A DNA stretch of 64,000 nt from Methanobacterium sp. UBA375 (GCA_002495625.1 DAGC01000005.1:1-64000), one strand, 5' to 3'. Numbered from the stretch's first letter, positions 1-9,255 are shown. Program-made: numbers and translations. Notes: generated by a model from the letters alone, not told the origin.

Positions 1-36
1 ACTAAAAAATGGACAGTCACAAATTTCCCCATTTTT

Positions 37-47
37 TCTACTGTAGA
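37..47. repeat. TCTACNGTAGA palindrome, copy 1
   Basis: Spacer palindrome with 5-bp arms TCTAC and GTAGA around one base. It lies 125 bp before the DUF2098 start and 43 bp before copy 2. The same element recurs only in spacers in this window. It could be a regulator-binding site or a short dispersed repeat; the sequence does not decide. Confidence 0.6.
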
Positions 48-88
48 CTTCCTGATGTAATATAACGGTGTTTTTTTGGTAAGAAATT

Positions 89-101
89 TTCTACTGTAGA
101 A
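89..101. repeat. TCTACNGTAGA palindrome, copy 2
   Basis: Second copy upstream of the DUF2098 gene, extended by one base pair to TTCTACTGTAGAA. Two copies 53 bp apart centre to centre (about five helical turns) before one gene would suit a paired operator. This is inference. Confidence 0.6.
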
Positions 102-171
102 CATTGGGAAATAAATAAGTACTAAAAAACCCCATACATTAAACCCTCAAACACGTAAAAAAGGATTTAAA

Positions 172-477
172 ATGAACATAACAGACCACCGAGGCAATAA
201 GATCACCGAAGGGACTACCTTAAAGTATCTGGGCACTAGAACCAAAGGAAAAGCCGATAAAATCTGCTTTAGAAAAAGTAACACCTGGATAAGACTGGAT
301 ACCACTGGTTTATACTACCGGTTAGATTATCTGATGGTCATAAAACCTGAAAAGGAAAAGAAAAGAGCCACCCGAAAGTCCAAAAAGGAGAAAATCCTCC
401 AGGAACTCCATCAAACCTCCCATAAAACCTATGAAATATCCCGGGATTCAGACGGAGCAGGAATCGGTGGAGGATAA
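172..477 (+). CDS. DUF2098-family small protein
   Basis: A 101-residue soluble protein resembling the DUF2098 family of methanogens. The region at about residues 14-55 (YLGTRTKGKADKI, then WIRLDTTGLYYR) has the family pattern: a small beta-rich fold with a conserved TGLYYR segment. A strongly basic stretch follows at about residues 58-74, then a short glycine-rich end, so nucleic-acid contact is possible but unproven. The start has AAGGA six bases upstream. The gene stands alone, with two palindromes in its leader, and runs towards the end of the marker-12 gene. No biochemical function is known to me. Confidence 0.72.
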   Translation: MNITDHRGNKITEGTTLKYLGTRTKGKADKICFRKSNTWIRLDTTGLYYRLDYLMVIKPEKEKKRATRKSKKEKILQELHQTSHKTYEISRDSDGAGIGGG

Positions 478-488
478 AAAAAACAGAA

Positions 489-1481
489 TTAAACCAGTAC
501 AGGAATCCCTAAAATATCCCTTTCACCATTAAATACAGCTTTAGCAATTTGGGCACTGCCAATAGAACCAGATCTTTCACCTATCCTAACAACCTTACCT
601 AAATCATCTATTTTTTCTTTAATTGAACCGAACACATCAACAGGCTCGGTCATAGATCCAACAGAGCCAGTTAAAACAATCCCATCAACGTTGGCCGCAA
701 TTCCAGCCAGGCCATATATCTCCATAACGATGGTCATAACCATGGTCTCCAGTGCTAGCCCAGCCTTATCATCACCCATCTCCAATCGCCGGATAATCTC
801 ATCTTTAGCCTGGGTTACTTTCTCGTGGACAACAGCAACTTTAACAGCCCCAGCATGGGAGAAACATTCGTTGGCGGTTCTCTTACCGTCATCAATATCC
901 CTGAGCATTTTCAAATCTAATGGGCCATGGATAACTCCCATTGCACCTAGACAGGCGTCCATAGCGCCCCTTATTTTCCCGTCTTCAATCAGGATACTGA
1001 CAGTATTAGAGCTGATGTCAGAGACAATCATGTTCTGAAAGCCGGTTTCCAGGTAAGCATGGTAGGCGATGCTGATTTTCTCGGAACTGGCATGGTGAGA
1101 ATAAGCCGCTTTAAACCAGGGGTATAAGGAGGGTGTTTCACTGTGAATACCTGGAATTAACACAGTAGGAACCCCTGAATCTTTTATTTCATCGTAAACT
1201 GCAGTTCCACCACCAGTAACCTTACCAGCACCTCCCATGGATAGAATACCCCGGTTTTTAACCCTATCCAGGGGCATGATGGCTGATATCCCATCGCCCA
1301 TGGCGTAGGTGATGGCCATTAACTGGATCTCATCAAGGTTAATCCTTCTTGAAAGTTCTTCTACAGCAGAAATGGTACCGGCAGAGGTTTCTTCTCTTCC
1401 AATTTTAAAATGAGTGACTTTATCATCTAATATAGAGAAGGATACTCCAGTAGTGCCGTGATCCATTCCTACAAAGGCCAT
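489..1481 (-). CDS. methanogenesis marker protein 12
   Basis: A 330-residue protein matching the methanogenesis marker 12 family, a set found in nearly all methanogens but without a firm biochemical role. The N-terminus (GMDHGTTGVSFSI) looks like a phosphate-binding motif of the ASKHA (sugar kinase/actin) fold. A glycine-rich segment (SMGGAGKVTGGGTAVYD) follows, and VLTGSVGSM near residue 270 looks like the adenosine-binding motif. The start has GAGGAT about nine bases upstream. It follows ilvC by 46 bp on the same strand, so it is probably the last gene of the ilvB-ilvN-ilvC transcript. Cotranscription with branched-chain amino-acid genes is probably a Methanobacteriales arrangement and not a functional link. 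Confidence 0.85.
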   Translation of the reverse strand: MAFVGMDHGTTGVSFSILDDKVTHFKIGREETSAGTISAVEELSRRINLDEIQLMAITYAMGDGISAIMPLDRVKNRGILSMGGAGKVTGGGTAVYDEIKDSGVPTVLIPGIHSETPSLYPWFKAAYSHHASSEKISIAYHAYLETGFQNMIVSDISSNTVSILIEDGKIRGAMDACLGAMGVIHGPLDLKMLRDIDDGKRTANECFSHAGAVKVAVVHEKVTQAKDEIIRRLEMGDDKAGLALETMVMTIVMEIYGLAGIAANVDGIVLTGSVGSMTEPVDVFGSIKEKIDDLGKVVRIGERSGSIGSAQIAKAVFNGERDILGIPVLV

Positions 1482-1527
1482 AAAAATTTATCCTCTTGGT
1501 TAATAAAAATAGAAAGGAAAAAATATA

Positions 1528-2508
1528 TTATTTTTGAAGCCCGCAGAGTTTCCTTAATTTAGCACCAACCTTTTCTATGAGTAACTCCCCTTCTATAGCT
1601 CTTAAACGCTTAAGCTGGGGCTGGCCGGCCTGGTTTTCCAGTGCCCATTCCTTGGCGAACTTACCCTTTTGGATTTCCTCCAGGATTTTCTTCATTTCCT
1701 TTTTAGTGTCGGGTGTTATCAGCCTTTCTCTTCTGCTTAGTCCTCCGAATTCGGCGGTGTTGCTCACGTTGTCCCACATGCCCGCGAATCCGTTCTTGTA
1801 GATCAGGTCGACGATGAGTTTCAGTTCATGGCAGGTCTCGAAGTAAGCCAGTTCTGGCTGGTACCCTGCTTCCACCAGGGTTTCAAACCCGTTTTTAATG
1901 AGTTCAGTTGCTCCACCACATAGAACAGCCTGTTCTCCGAAGAGATCTGTTTCTGTTTCTTCTTTGAAGGTGGTCTCCAGAACTCCTGCCCGGGTGAGTC
2001 CTACTCCTTTACCCATGGCCAGTGCCACATCCAGTGTGTTGCCGGTGTAGTCCTGTTCCACAGCCACTAATCCTGGAATTCCAAAACCTTCTTCATAGGT
2101 CTGTCTTACCATGGCACCGGGTCCTTTAGGGGCTATCATGGATATGTTGACGTTTTCTGGTGGTTTTATGTATCCGAAGTGGATGTTGTATCCGTGTGAA
2201 AATGATATGGTGTTTCCTTCCTCTAGACCGTCTTTAATGGACTGTTCATATACCTGTGCCTGTATTTCATCCGGGATGAGTATGTGAATTATATCGGCCT
2301 CTTTACTGGCTTTCTCTACTGATAAAACAATCATACCATCATCTTTAGCTCTTTGCCAGGATTTACCTCCTTCTCTTAATCCCACGATAACGGTTAATCC
2401 GCTATCAGCCATGTTTCTTGCCTGGGCCATTCCCTGGCTTCCATATCCTATAACTGCTATTTTTTTATCCTTTAAAACATCTGTATCTACGTCTTTGTCA
2501 TAATACAT
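1528..2508 (-). CDS. ilvC: ketol-acid reductoisomerase (NADP+)
   Basis: Second common step of valine/isoleucine synthesis: Mg-dependent alkyl migration of acetolactate or acetohydroxybutyrate, then NADPH reduction. The Rossmann fingerprint GYGSQG is at residues 21-26, followed by the typical IAPKGPGAMVR segment. The C-terminal helical knotted domain carries the acidic metal ligands (DLFGEQAVLCGG) and the family segment CHELKLIVDLIYKNG. At 326 residues it is a class I (short) enzyme. It lies 54 bp after ilvN, completing ilvB-ilvN-ilvC. The ATG has a GGAGG-like site. Confidence 0.96.
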   Translation of the reverse strand: MYYDKDVDTDVLKDKKIAVIGYGSQGMAQARNMADSGLTVIVGLREGGKSWQRAKDDGMIVLSVEKASKEADIIHILIPDEIQAQVYEQSIKDGLEEGNTISFSHGYNIHFGYIKPPENVNISMIAPKGPGAMVRQTYEEGFGIPGLVAVEQDYTGNTLDVALAMGKGVGLTRAGVLETTFKEETETDLFGEQAVLCGGATELIKNGFETLVEAGYQPELAYFETCHELKLIVDLIYKNGFAGMWDNVSNTAEFGGLSRRERLITPDTKKEMKKILEEIQKGKFAKEWALENQAGQPQLKRLRAIEGELLIEKVGAKLRKLCGLQK

Positions 2509-2562
2509 ACTTCTTTCCTCCTCAAATTTAGTTAATAAAATATTTAAAATTCAATTGGAATT

Positions 2563-3060
2563 TCAGTCCAACGTTCCTCTGGATATCGCTGTAGGTCCAG
2601 TTCTAGCTATCTGTTTTATTCCAAACACCCGCAATAAATCTATCAGGGCTTCTATTTTCCCTGGAGAACCGGTTATTTCCACGGTCAGGGTTTCTGGGCT
2701 GACATCGATTATTCTCCCCCGGAAGATATTGGCATACTGGATAACCTCGGATCTCTTCTTCTCTGAAGTTGCGTGTATTTTAATCAGGCACAGCTCCCTT
2801 TTTACCGTGTTTTCCGGATCCAGGTCTCTTACCTTCACCACGTCGATTAGTTTATTGAGTTGCTTTATGATCTGTTCCAGGACCTTCTCATCACCTTTGC
2901 TGATGATGGTCATGCGAGCCATATTTTCCTGTTCCGAGGTACCGACTGTTATATTTTCGATGTTGAAGCCTCTTCTGGTGAAAAGCCCCGCGACCCTTTG
3001 CAGGACACCTGGTTTGTGTAAGACCAGAGCACTTATAACGTGTGTTCTTTGTTCGTCCAT
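2563..3060 (-). CDS. ilvN: acetolactate synthase small (regulatory) subunit
   Basis: Regulatory subunit of acetohydroxyacid synthase, 165 residues. An ACT domain fills about residues 5-80 (HKPGVLQRVAGLFTRRGFNI is the classic ACT start), and the C-terminal domain covers about 85-160. In the family it activates the catalytic subunit and gives feedback inhibition by valine. Its ATG abuts the ilvB stop (ilvB ends at 3061), indicating translational coupling and equal production of the two subunits. Family name ilvH is equally used. Confidence 0.95.
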   Translation of the reverse strand: MDEQRTHVISALVLHKPGVLQRVAGLFTRRGFNIENITVGTSEQENMARMTIISKGDEKVLEQIIKQLNKLIDVVKVRDLDPENTVKRELCLIKIHATSEKKRSEVIQYANIFRGRIIDVSPETLTVEITGSPGKIEALIDLLRVFGIKQIARTGPTAISRGTLD

Positions 3061-4806
3061 TTATTCCCCCTCCTTCTCCTTATGTGGAGCCCGGTAGGGT
3101 ATTTCTCCCGGGACTTCCCTTTCCACTTTATATTCGCCTACTATTTCTGTAATTCCGCATCCTGGGGGTACCATGGGCAGAATTTCATCAGGGTCGATAA
3201 TAACATCTATAAGGGTTGGTTCTCCCGATTTCAGGGCGGATTGTAGGGTTTCTTTCATTTCTCCTGGTTTTTCCACCCTCTCACCCTGGACTCCAAATGC
3301 TTCTGCCAGTTTAACAAAGTCTGGAACTTCTCCCAGGTGGGTGTGGGACATTCTCTCATCGTAAAAGAGTTTCTGCCATTGGGCAACCATTCCCAGGTAG
3401 CGGTTGTTTAAAACACAGACCACCACGGGTATATCGTATTCTCTGATGGTGGCCAGGTCCTGGCAGACCATCAGAAATCCTCCATCTCCGCACACCGCCA
3501 CCACATCATTTTCAGGCAGGGCTACTTTAGCCCCCATGGCTGCTGGGAATCCGAAACCCATGGTGCCCAGTCCACCGGATGATAAGAATGTTCTGGGGAT
3601 TTTTGAAGTGAAGTAATGTGCCATCCACATCTGGTTCTGGCCGACATCAGTGGTGACAATGGCATCATAGTCAATGGAATCCCTTATCTCCTTAATAACC
3701 TGCTGGGGTTTAAGTGGTACATCATCAAATGAAAGCCGGGGTATGCAGTTTATTTTAAAGTCTGATATGTAATCGGCCCATTCCTTTGTAGATCCAGGGT
3801 TACCCTCTTTTAACTTGCCGATGGTCTTGATGAGGCTGGTTAAGACTATCTTAGCGTCACCCACTATGGGTATATCTATGTCCACGTTCTTCCCAATTTC
3901 GGCGGGGTCCACATCTATGTGGATAATTTTAGCATTAGGCGCGAATTCATCCACTTTTCCAGTGGTTCTATCTGAAAAACGGCATCCTATAACTATTAAA
4001 CAGTCACACTCATCTACCACCAGGTTAGCAACTTTTCTACCATGCATTCCTAGCATGCCTAGGGATAGGGGATCGTCCTCAGGGAATGAGCCTTTACCCA
4101 TCAGTGTAGTGGTTACTGGGGCTTTTATTAGCTTGGAAAGTTCTAATAGTTCGTCTGATGATTCGGAGAGTATAACCCCTCCACCAGCAAGGATGACGGG
4201 TTTTTTGGATTTAAGGATTAAATTTGAAGCTTTCTTAATCTGCCCGGGATGTCCTTTCCTGGTTGGCTTGTAACCCGGTAGGTCGATCTGGAAATCAGCT
4301 TTATACTCAAATTCCTGTTCCTGAACATCTTTAGGAAGGTCTATGGCCACTGGTCCCTGCCGTCCGGTACTGGCGATATAGAAGGCTGATTTTATCATCC
4401 CTGGTATCTCATCGGCCTGCATGGCCTGGAAATTGTGTTTGGTTATGGGCATGGTTAATCCCAGGGTGTCTACTTCCTGAAAGGCGTCACGACCAATTAG
4501 TGCAGTTCCCACTTGCCCGGCGATGGCCAGGATAGGTGAAGAGTCCATGTGAGCGGTGGCAATTCCCGTCACCAGATTGGTGGCTCCTGGACCGGAGGTA
4601 CCGATACATACACCTACTTTTCCCGATGCACGGGCGTATCCGTCGGCTGCGTGAGCAGCGCACTGTTCGTGTCGCACCAGTATATGTTTTAAGTCAGAAT
4701 CATATAACACATCGTATAATGGGAGAAGAACTCCTCCAGGATACCCGAAAACTATGTCTACTCCCTGGTCTTTCAGTGATTTGATTATTGCTTCGCTGCC
4801 TTTCAT
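3061..4806 (-). CDS. ilvB: acetolactate synthase large (catalytic) subunit
   Basis: TPP- and FAD-dependent acetohydroxyacid synthase, 581 residues. It condenses pyruvate with pyruvate or 2-oxobutyrate, the first step towards valine, leucine and isoleucine. The catalytic glutamate is E47 in VRHEQCAAHAADGYARA; the central FAD-associated domain and the C-terminal TPP motif (CGDGGFLM, then NN about 28 residues on) are intact. The start has AGGTG at the right distance. It heads the ilvB-ilvN-ilvC-marker-12 cluster and is divergent from purD across a 198-bp AT-rich spacer. Confidence 0.96.
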   Translation of the reverse strand: MKGSEAIIKSLKDQGVDIVFGYPGGVLLPLYDVLYDSDLKHILVRHEQCAAHAADGYARASGKVGVCIGTSGPGATNLVTGIATAHMDSSPILAIAGQVGTALIGRDAFQEVDTLGLTMPITKHNFQAMQADEIPGMIKSAFYIASTGRQGPVAIDLPKDVQEQEFEYKADFQIDLPGYKPTRKGHPGQIKKASNLILKSKKPVILAGGGVILSESSDELLELSKLIKAPVTTTLMGKGSFPEDDPLSLGMLGMHGRKVANLVVDECDCLIVIGCRFSDRTTGKVDEFAPNAKIIHIDVDPAEIGKNVDIDIPIVGDAKIVLTSLIKTIGKLKEGNPGSTKEWADYISDFKINCIPRLSFDDVPLKPQQVIKEIRDSIDYDAIVTTDVGQNQMWMAHYFTSKIPRTFLSSGGLGTMGFGFPAAMGAKVALPENDVVAVCGDGGFLMVCQDLATIREYDIPVVVCVLNNRYLGMVAQWQKLFYDERMSHTHLGEVPDFVKLAEAFGVQGERVEKPGEMKETLQSALKSGEPTLIDVIIDPDEILPMVPPGCGITEIVGEYKVEREVPGEIPYRAPHKEKEGE

Positions 4807-5004
4807 AAAAAAACACCTAGTTTAGTGTGATTATAAATTTCCTTTGAAAAGTTGTTATAATCAATTCTAAATTTATTTATCTGTTGAATTCTTATTTAAT
4901 TTCATGATTATATATTGCAAGTATATATGATCTTTGGATGTTTATAAGTGATAGTTGGGATTTAAGGGAAAAAAATTAGATTATCTTAGAGGAGGGAACC
5001 ATTA
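4807..5004. promoter_or_regulatory. divergent ilvB / purD promoter region
   Basis: A 198-bp AT-rich spacer between divergent genes. Around 4909-4928 there are two TATATA blocks seven bases apart, one usable as a TATA box in either direction. The purD GGAGGG site is at about 4990-4996. No longer operator is convincing by eye. Confidence 0.4.
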
Positions 5005-6321
5005 ATGAAGATTCTTGTGGTAGGAACCGGAGCGCGAGAGCATGCCATATGCCAGGCAGCCATCCAGGATGAGGAAACTGAATTGTATTCTATTATGAGC
5101 AATCAAAATCCGGGAATAGCCAGGATATCGGAGTTTAAGATTGCCAGTGAAAATGACATACCCACAGTGACCAAATTCGCCCTGGAAAAGAAAGTAGACC
5201 TGGCCATCATAGGCCCAGAAGCCCCGCTAGAGAAAGGCATCGTTAATTCGCTGGTAAAAGCTGGTGTTGACTGTGTGGGCCCCACTATGGAGACTGCTAA
5301 GATAGAAACAGATAAAGCATTCATGCGTGATCTCTTCGAGGGTTATAAGATCGGCGGATCCCTGGTTTACAAGGTGTTTGAAGATGCACAGGACGCTGGT
5401 GATTTCATAGATGATTTCGGCCAGGACGTGGTGGTGAAGCCCATCGGACTGACCGGTGGTAAAGGCGTTAAGATAGTGGGAGAACAGTTAAAGGATAACG
5501 AAGAAGCCAAATCCTACGTGAAAGAAGTCATCGACACCAAGATGGGTGGATACGCTGGTGTAGTTATCGAGGAAAGGGCTGTTGGTGAGGAATACACTGT
5601 CCAGGCCTTTGTGGATGGTAAAAACATCGCTCCCATGCCGGTGGTTCAAGACCACCCTTACGCATTCGAAGGTGATCTCGGCCCCATCACGGGAGGAATG
5701 GGTTCTTACTCTGATACAGATGGTTTACTACCATTTCTTGATGAAAAATACCGGGACGAATCTGTTAAAATAATGGAAGGCACGGTTAAGGCTATAAATG
5801 ATGAAGTAGGGCCATATAAAGGATTCCTGTATGGTCAATTCATGCTGACTAAGGACGGGCCTAAATTAATCGAATACAACGCCAGATTCGGAGATCCAGA
5901 GGCCATGAACGTTTTACCACTTCTACAGACCAACTTTGTGGATATCTGCAATGGCATAGTAGACGGTAATCTAAGGGGCGCTGAATTTGATTCATATGCA
6001 ACCGTCTGTAAATACATAGTACCCCAGGGATACCCGGGTAAAGCAGTTCCCAACCAGATTATAAAGGTAGATGAAGAAAAAATTAAAGAAAATAATACCC
6101 TCGTGTATTATGCCGCGGTGAACCAGAAAGATAACCAGATTTACACCTCCTCTTCCCGGGCGCTGGCCCTGGTATCTGTGGGTGATACCATAGACGAGGC
6201 AGAAGGAATATGTGAAGCGTCCACCCAGTTTGTTGATGGGGATGTTTATCACCGGAAGGATGTGGGGACTTCCGAGCTTATAGAAAAGAGAATTAAGCAT
6301 ATGCAGGAGTTACTGGGGTAA
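5005..6321 (+). CDS. purD: phosphoribosylamine-glycine ligase
   Basis: GAR synthetase, the second step of purine synthesis: ATP-dependent ligation of glycine to phosphoribosylamine. The N-terminal PurD fold shows GTGAREHAI at residues 7-15. The ATP-grasp core has VVKPIGLTGGKGVKI and the metal-binding end EYNARFGDPE, and a C-terminal PurD domain closes the protein. Length (438) is normal. GAGGAGGG lies eight bases before the ATG. It is followed in the same direction by argF after 66 bp, so the two may share a transcript. Confidence 0.96.
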   Translation: MKILVVGTGAREHAICQAAIQDEETELYSIMSNQNPGIARISEFKIASENDIPTVTKFALEKKVDLAIIGPEAPLEKGIVNSLVKAGVDCVGPTMETAKIETDKAFMRDLFEGYKIGGSLVYKVFEDAQDAGDFIDDFGQDVVVKPIGLTGGKGVKIVGEQLKDNEEAKSYVKEVIDTKMGGYAGVVIEERAVGEEYTVQAFVDGKNIAPMPVVQDHPYAFEGDLGPITGGMGSYSDTDGLLPFLDEKYRDESVKIMEGTVKAINDEVGPYKGFLYGQFMLTKDGPKLIEYNARFGDPEAMNVLPLLQTNFVDICNGIVDGNLRGAEFDSYATVCKYIVPQGYPGKAVPNQIIKVDEEKIKENNTLVYYAAVNQKDNQIYTSSSRALALVSVGDTIDEAEGICEASTQFVDGDVYHRKDVGTSELIEKRIKHMQELLG

Positions 6322-6387
6322 TAATTACTTTAAGGTTAAGGAAATATTAACATCAAATTACCTAAATTTTAGGAGGATAAGAATACC

Positions 6388-7293
6388 ATGAAACATCTTC
6401 TATCAGTCACCGATACTCAGGATAACATATTGGACATATTGGAACTGGCGGATAAGCTTAAAAAGGATCCATGGGGTTATCAAACCCTTAAAAATAACGT
6501 ATTAGGTATGATTTTCGAAAAATCATCCACCAGGACCAGGATATCCTTTGAAGTGGGCATGCTGCAGCTGGGTGGTCATGCCCTCTACCTGTCTAAATCA
6601 GAACTCCAGCTGGGACGTGGAGAACCCATAGAGGACACGGCCAAGGTGATGTCCCGCTACGTAAATGGAGTGATGATCCGGGCTAAAGAACATTCAGACG
6701 TGGTTAGATTTGCAGAAAACGCAACCATCCCTGTTATAAATGGGTTAACCAATTTTGAACACCCCTGCCAGGCTTTAGCTGATATATTCACCATATACCA
6801 GGATAAAAACACATTTAACGTGCATCTTGCTTATCTAGGGGATGGAAATAATGTATGTAATTCTTTGTTACTTGCAGCCTCCCTGGTTGGTATGGATATG
6901 ACTGTGATCAGCCCGGAAGGCTACGAACCAGACCTCGTGATACTTGAACAGGCTAAAGAGCATGCTCAAACCTCTGGGTCGAAGTTAAAAGTGACTAACG
7001 ATGTTTCCGAGGTAGAAGGAGCAGATGTGATTTACACCGATGTCTGGGTCAGTATGGGTGATGAAGAGGAAGTAAACCAGCGTCTGAAGATGTTAAGTGA
7101 ATATCAACTTAACACTGATGTTTTAAACCTAGCTAATCCCCAGGCCATGGTGATGCACTGCTTACCAGCAATCAGGGGCCAGGAAATCACGGAAGAGGTG
7201 ATGAGCTGCGGCCAGGCAGCTGTTTGGGACCAGGCGGAAAACAGGCTGCATGTGCAGAAGGCCATACTCAGCATTTTATTGGGTAAAAAATAA
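6388..7293 (+). CDS. argF: ornithine carbamoyltransferase
   Basis: Makes citrulline from ornithine and carbamoyl phosphate in arginine synthesis. The carbamoyl-phosphate loop STRTR is at residues 47-51, HPCQ at 125-128, and the ornithine-side motif MHCLPA near the C-terminus. These, with the later SMG loop (WVSMGDEEE), separate it from aspartate carbamoyltransferase. At 301 residues it has normal length. A strong GGAGG site precedes the ATG. It converges on argS; the 120-bp space between them holds an inverted repeat. Confidence 0.95.
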   Translation: MKHLLSVTDTQDNILDILELADKLKKDPWGYQTLKNNVLGMIFEKSSTRTRISFEVGMLQLGGHALYLSKSELQLGRGEPIEDTAKVMSRYVNGVMIRAKEHSDVVRFAENATIPVINGLTNFEHPCQALADIFTIYQDKNTFNVHLAYLGDGNNVCNSLLLAASLVGMDMTVISPEGYEPDLVILEQAKEHAQTSGSKLKVTNDVSEVEGADVIYTDVWVSMGDEEEVNQRLKMLSEYQLNTDVLNLANPQAMVMHCLPAIRGQEITEEVMSCGQAAVWDQAENRLHVQKAILSILLGKK

Positions 7294-7361
7294 GTGGAAA
7301 ATTCTATTTTTTTAAGATAAAAATGGCAGAACATTCTAATTTTTAAAATCATATTTTCCAC
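7294..7361. terminator. inverted repeat between convergent argF and argS
   Basis: A perfect 9-bp inverted repeat (GTGGAAAAT at 7294-7302 and ATTTTCCAC at 7353-7361) encloses about 50 bp of A/T runs, directly after the argF stop. T-runs inside could end transcription in either direction. Use as a shared bidirectional terminator is inference. Confidence 0.4.
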
Positions 7362-7376
7362 AGTAGAAGAAATTTA

Positions 7377-7387
7377 TCTACTGTAGA
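7377..7387. repeat. TCTACNGTAGA palindrome, copy 3
   Basis: Same palindrome as upstream of the DUF2098 gene, here between convergent gene ends. A CAGTAGA at 7361-7367 pairs with its TCTACTG half, giving an alternative hairpin, and a TGTAGAA half-site lies at about 7401. Its position near gene ends argues against a simple promoter operator. Confidence 0.55.
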
Positions 7388-7413
7388 ACACAGATTTTCG
7401 TTGTAGAATGAAT

Positions 7414-9255
7414 TTACATGGATTCCGGGGCATCGATACCCAGTAATTCCAGACTGTTCCTCAGGGTTACTCTTGATTTATCAACCAGGGCAAGCCTGAA
7501 TTCTTCTTCTTCAGAGCCTATCACTGGCATGGATTTATAGAACTTGTTGAAGGCACTGGCCAGGTCTAGGCAGTACTGTGAGACAAGGTGGACTTTTCTA
7601 CTGCGGGCGGATTCTTCAACCACCCAGGTGAACTGGGATATGACCTTGACCAGTTCCCTTTCCGGATTTTCCAGGTCATATTTACCTAAAATACCCTCCA
7701 GATCCATGGTGGAAGAATCAAATTCTGCTTTCTGGAGTATTTTACAGGCCCGGGCATGAGCATACTGTATAGAGGCGCAGCCCCTTTCAAAACTCAGTGC
7801 TTCATCCCACTTGAATACGATATGTTTCTCGGGGGATAGGCGGGCGATATAAAACCTTACAGCCCCCACCCCAATTTTTTCAGCAATTTCCCTGGCTTCA
7901 TCATCGCTCAGGTCATCTCTCCTCTTCTTAATTTCTCCCATCGCCCTTTCGGTGGATTCCTCGAGAAGATCATCTACACTGATGAATACTCCTCTCCTGG
8001 TGGACATGGAACCCTCCGGAAGAGTTATGAATTCATAGAAAATCACTTCCGGGGATTTACCATCTAGAAATCCCAGGACTATACTGATCTGCTGGATGGC
8101 CAGTTTATGGTCTGATCCAAGGATATCGATTACCACATCGCTTTCATTTGATTTTTCCAGGTGGTAGGCTAGGTCACGGGTAGAATAGAGGGACGTACCA
8201 TCTGATCTCATGAGCACCAGTTCTTTTTCGATACCGTAATCCTCCAGATTCAAACAGAGGACCTCATTTTCCTGGGTGTGGCCATCCTTTTTAAGTTTGG
8301 TGATTATTTCGTCTACAGAGCCGTTCCGTACAAATTTGCTCTCCCAGACGAAGCGGTTGTGGTACACATGCAACCTCTGGAGTGTGGGGTCCATTCCCTC
8401 TAAACAGGCGTTTACTGCTTCTTTAAAGAAAAATCCCAGAAGTGGGTCGTCACCCCTTTCATAAACCCTTAATAACTCATCAACACCGCCTTTAAGGTCT
8501 GGGTTATTTTTAAGTTCCTGGTTAACCTGGAAGTAGAGTTCACCGATTTGGTGATCCCGTAATTCCGCGTCTATGAAGATCTGTAGGTATAAGATGTTTT
8601 TGAGTCCATTTAAATACGTCCCTTCCAGATCATTGAATTCTGAGTGCTCTTCGATGATGTTATCTATTTGCTGGTAGGGATCGATATCATTAGGTAATTG
8701 ATCGGCCAGTTTACTGGGGTCAAATTTCAGGTTCAGTAATCCCCAGACAACCATGGCTATCTGACGGCCCATATCATTTACATAATACTGTGTTTCCACC
8801 GTATATCCTGATTTACTTAATATACGGCTTAAAGAATCGCCTAAAATTGAATTTCGGATATGTCCGATATGCAATGGTCCGTTAGGATTTGCCGATGTAT
8901 GTTCCAGTATTATTTTTTCATGGATAGCTTCTAATTTACCATAGTCTCCATCCACAGTTTCCAGTACGGATTCTGAATAGTTCTGGTAGTTTATGAAGAA
9001 GTTGAGGTAGGGGCCTACCGGCTTAATTTCTTTGAAGATGGTTGGTTTTTTGATAACCTCCATTAATTCTCTGTTTATCTCCACTGGCGACCTTTTTAAC
9101 TTACTTGCAAGTTCAAAGGCCACTGAAGTTGCCACATCCCCCATATCAGGACGTGGGGGTTCCTCTATTGGTATGTTATCTGGTAAATCCCAACCTAACT
9201 CAATTATAGCTTCTTTGACAGACTTTCTTACATCTCTATGTAATTTTCTAAACAT
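7414..9255 (-). CDS. argS: arginyl-tRNA synthetase
   Basis: Class I synthetase that charges tRNA-Arg. Its N-terminal additional domain (about residues 1-100) is followed by the HIGH signature in SANPNGPLHIGHIRNSI, a Rossmann core with a KMSKS equivalent (GSMSTRRG), and a C-terminal helical anticodon-binding domain. I chose the ATG at 9255 because AAGGTGA sits five bases upstream; a GTG at 9264 would add three residues. Length (613) is normal for archaea. It is monocistronic or the last gene after ilvD and signal peptidase. Confidence 0.94.
   Translation of the reverse strand: MFRKLHRDVRKSVKEAIIELGWDLPDNIPIEEPPRPDMGDVATSVAFELASKLKRSPVEINRELMEVIKKPTIFKEIKPVGPYLNFFINYQNYSESVLETVDGDYGKLEAIHEKIILEHTSANPNGPLHIGHIRNSILGDSLSRILSKSGYTVETQYYVNDMGRQIAMVVWGLLNLKFDPSKLADQLPNDIDPYQQIDNIIEEHSEFNDLEGTYLNGLKNILYLQIFIDAELRDHQIGELYFQVNQELKNNPDLKGGVDELLRVYERGDDPLLGFFFKEAVNACLEGMDPTLQRLHVYHNRFVWESKFVRNGSVDEIITKLKKDGHTQENEVLCLNLEDYGIEKELVLMRSDGTSLYSTRDLAYHLEKSNESDVVIDILGSDHKLAIQQISIVLGFLDGKSPEVIFYEFITLPEGSMSTRRGVFISVDDLLEESTERAMGEIKKRRDDLSDDEAREIAEKIGVGAVRFYIARLSPEKHIVFKWDEALSFERGCASIQYAHARACKILQKAEFDSSTMDLEGILGKYDLENPERELVKVISQFTWVVEESARSRKVHLVSQYCLDLASAFNKFYKSMPVIGSEEEEFRLALVDKSRVTLRNSLELLGIDAPESM

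Noticed and set aside
37..101. Resemblance of TCTACTGTAGA to the stem of Cas12a CRISPR repeats (TCTAC...GTAGA)
   Set aside because: The loop is one base instead of four or five, copies are not regularly spaced with spacers, and no cas gene is seen. The likeness is limited to five paired bases.
2555..3097. Plus-strand 180-codon reading frame opposite ilvN
   Set aside because: It is the antisense shadow of a well-supported gene and has no protein-like motifs. The same applies to other long antisense frames, such as 30090-30812 opposite leuA and 55662-56372 opposite the TPR gene.
4909..4928. TATATA-rich symmetric element before ilvB and purD as a specific operator
   Set aside because: The arms are only TATATA, which is expected in AT-rich promoters; it is better read as two TATA boxes.
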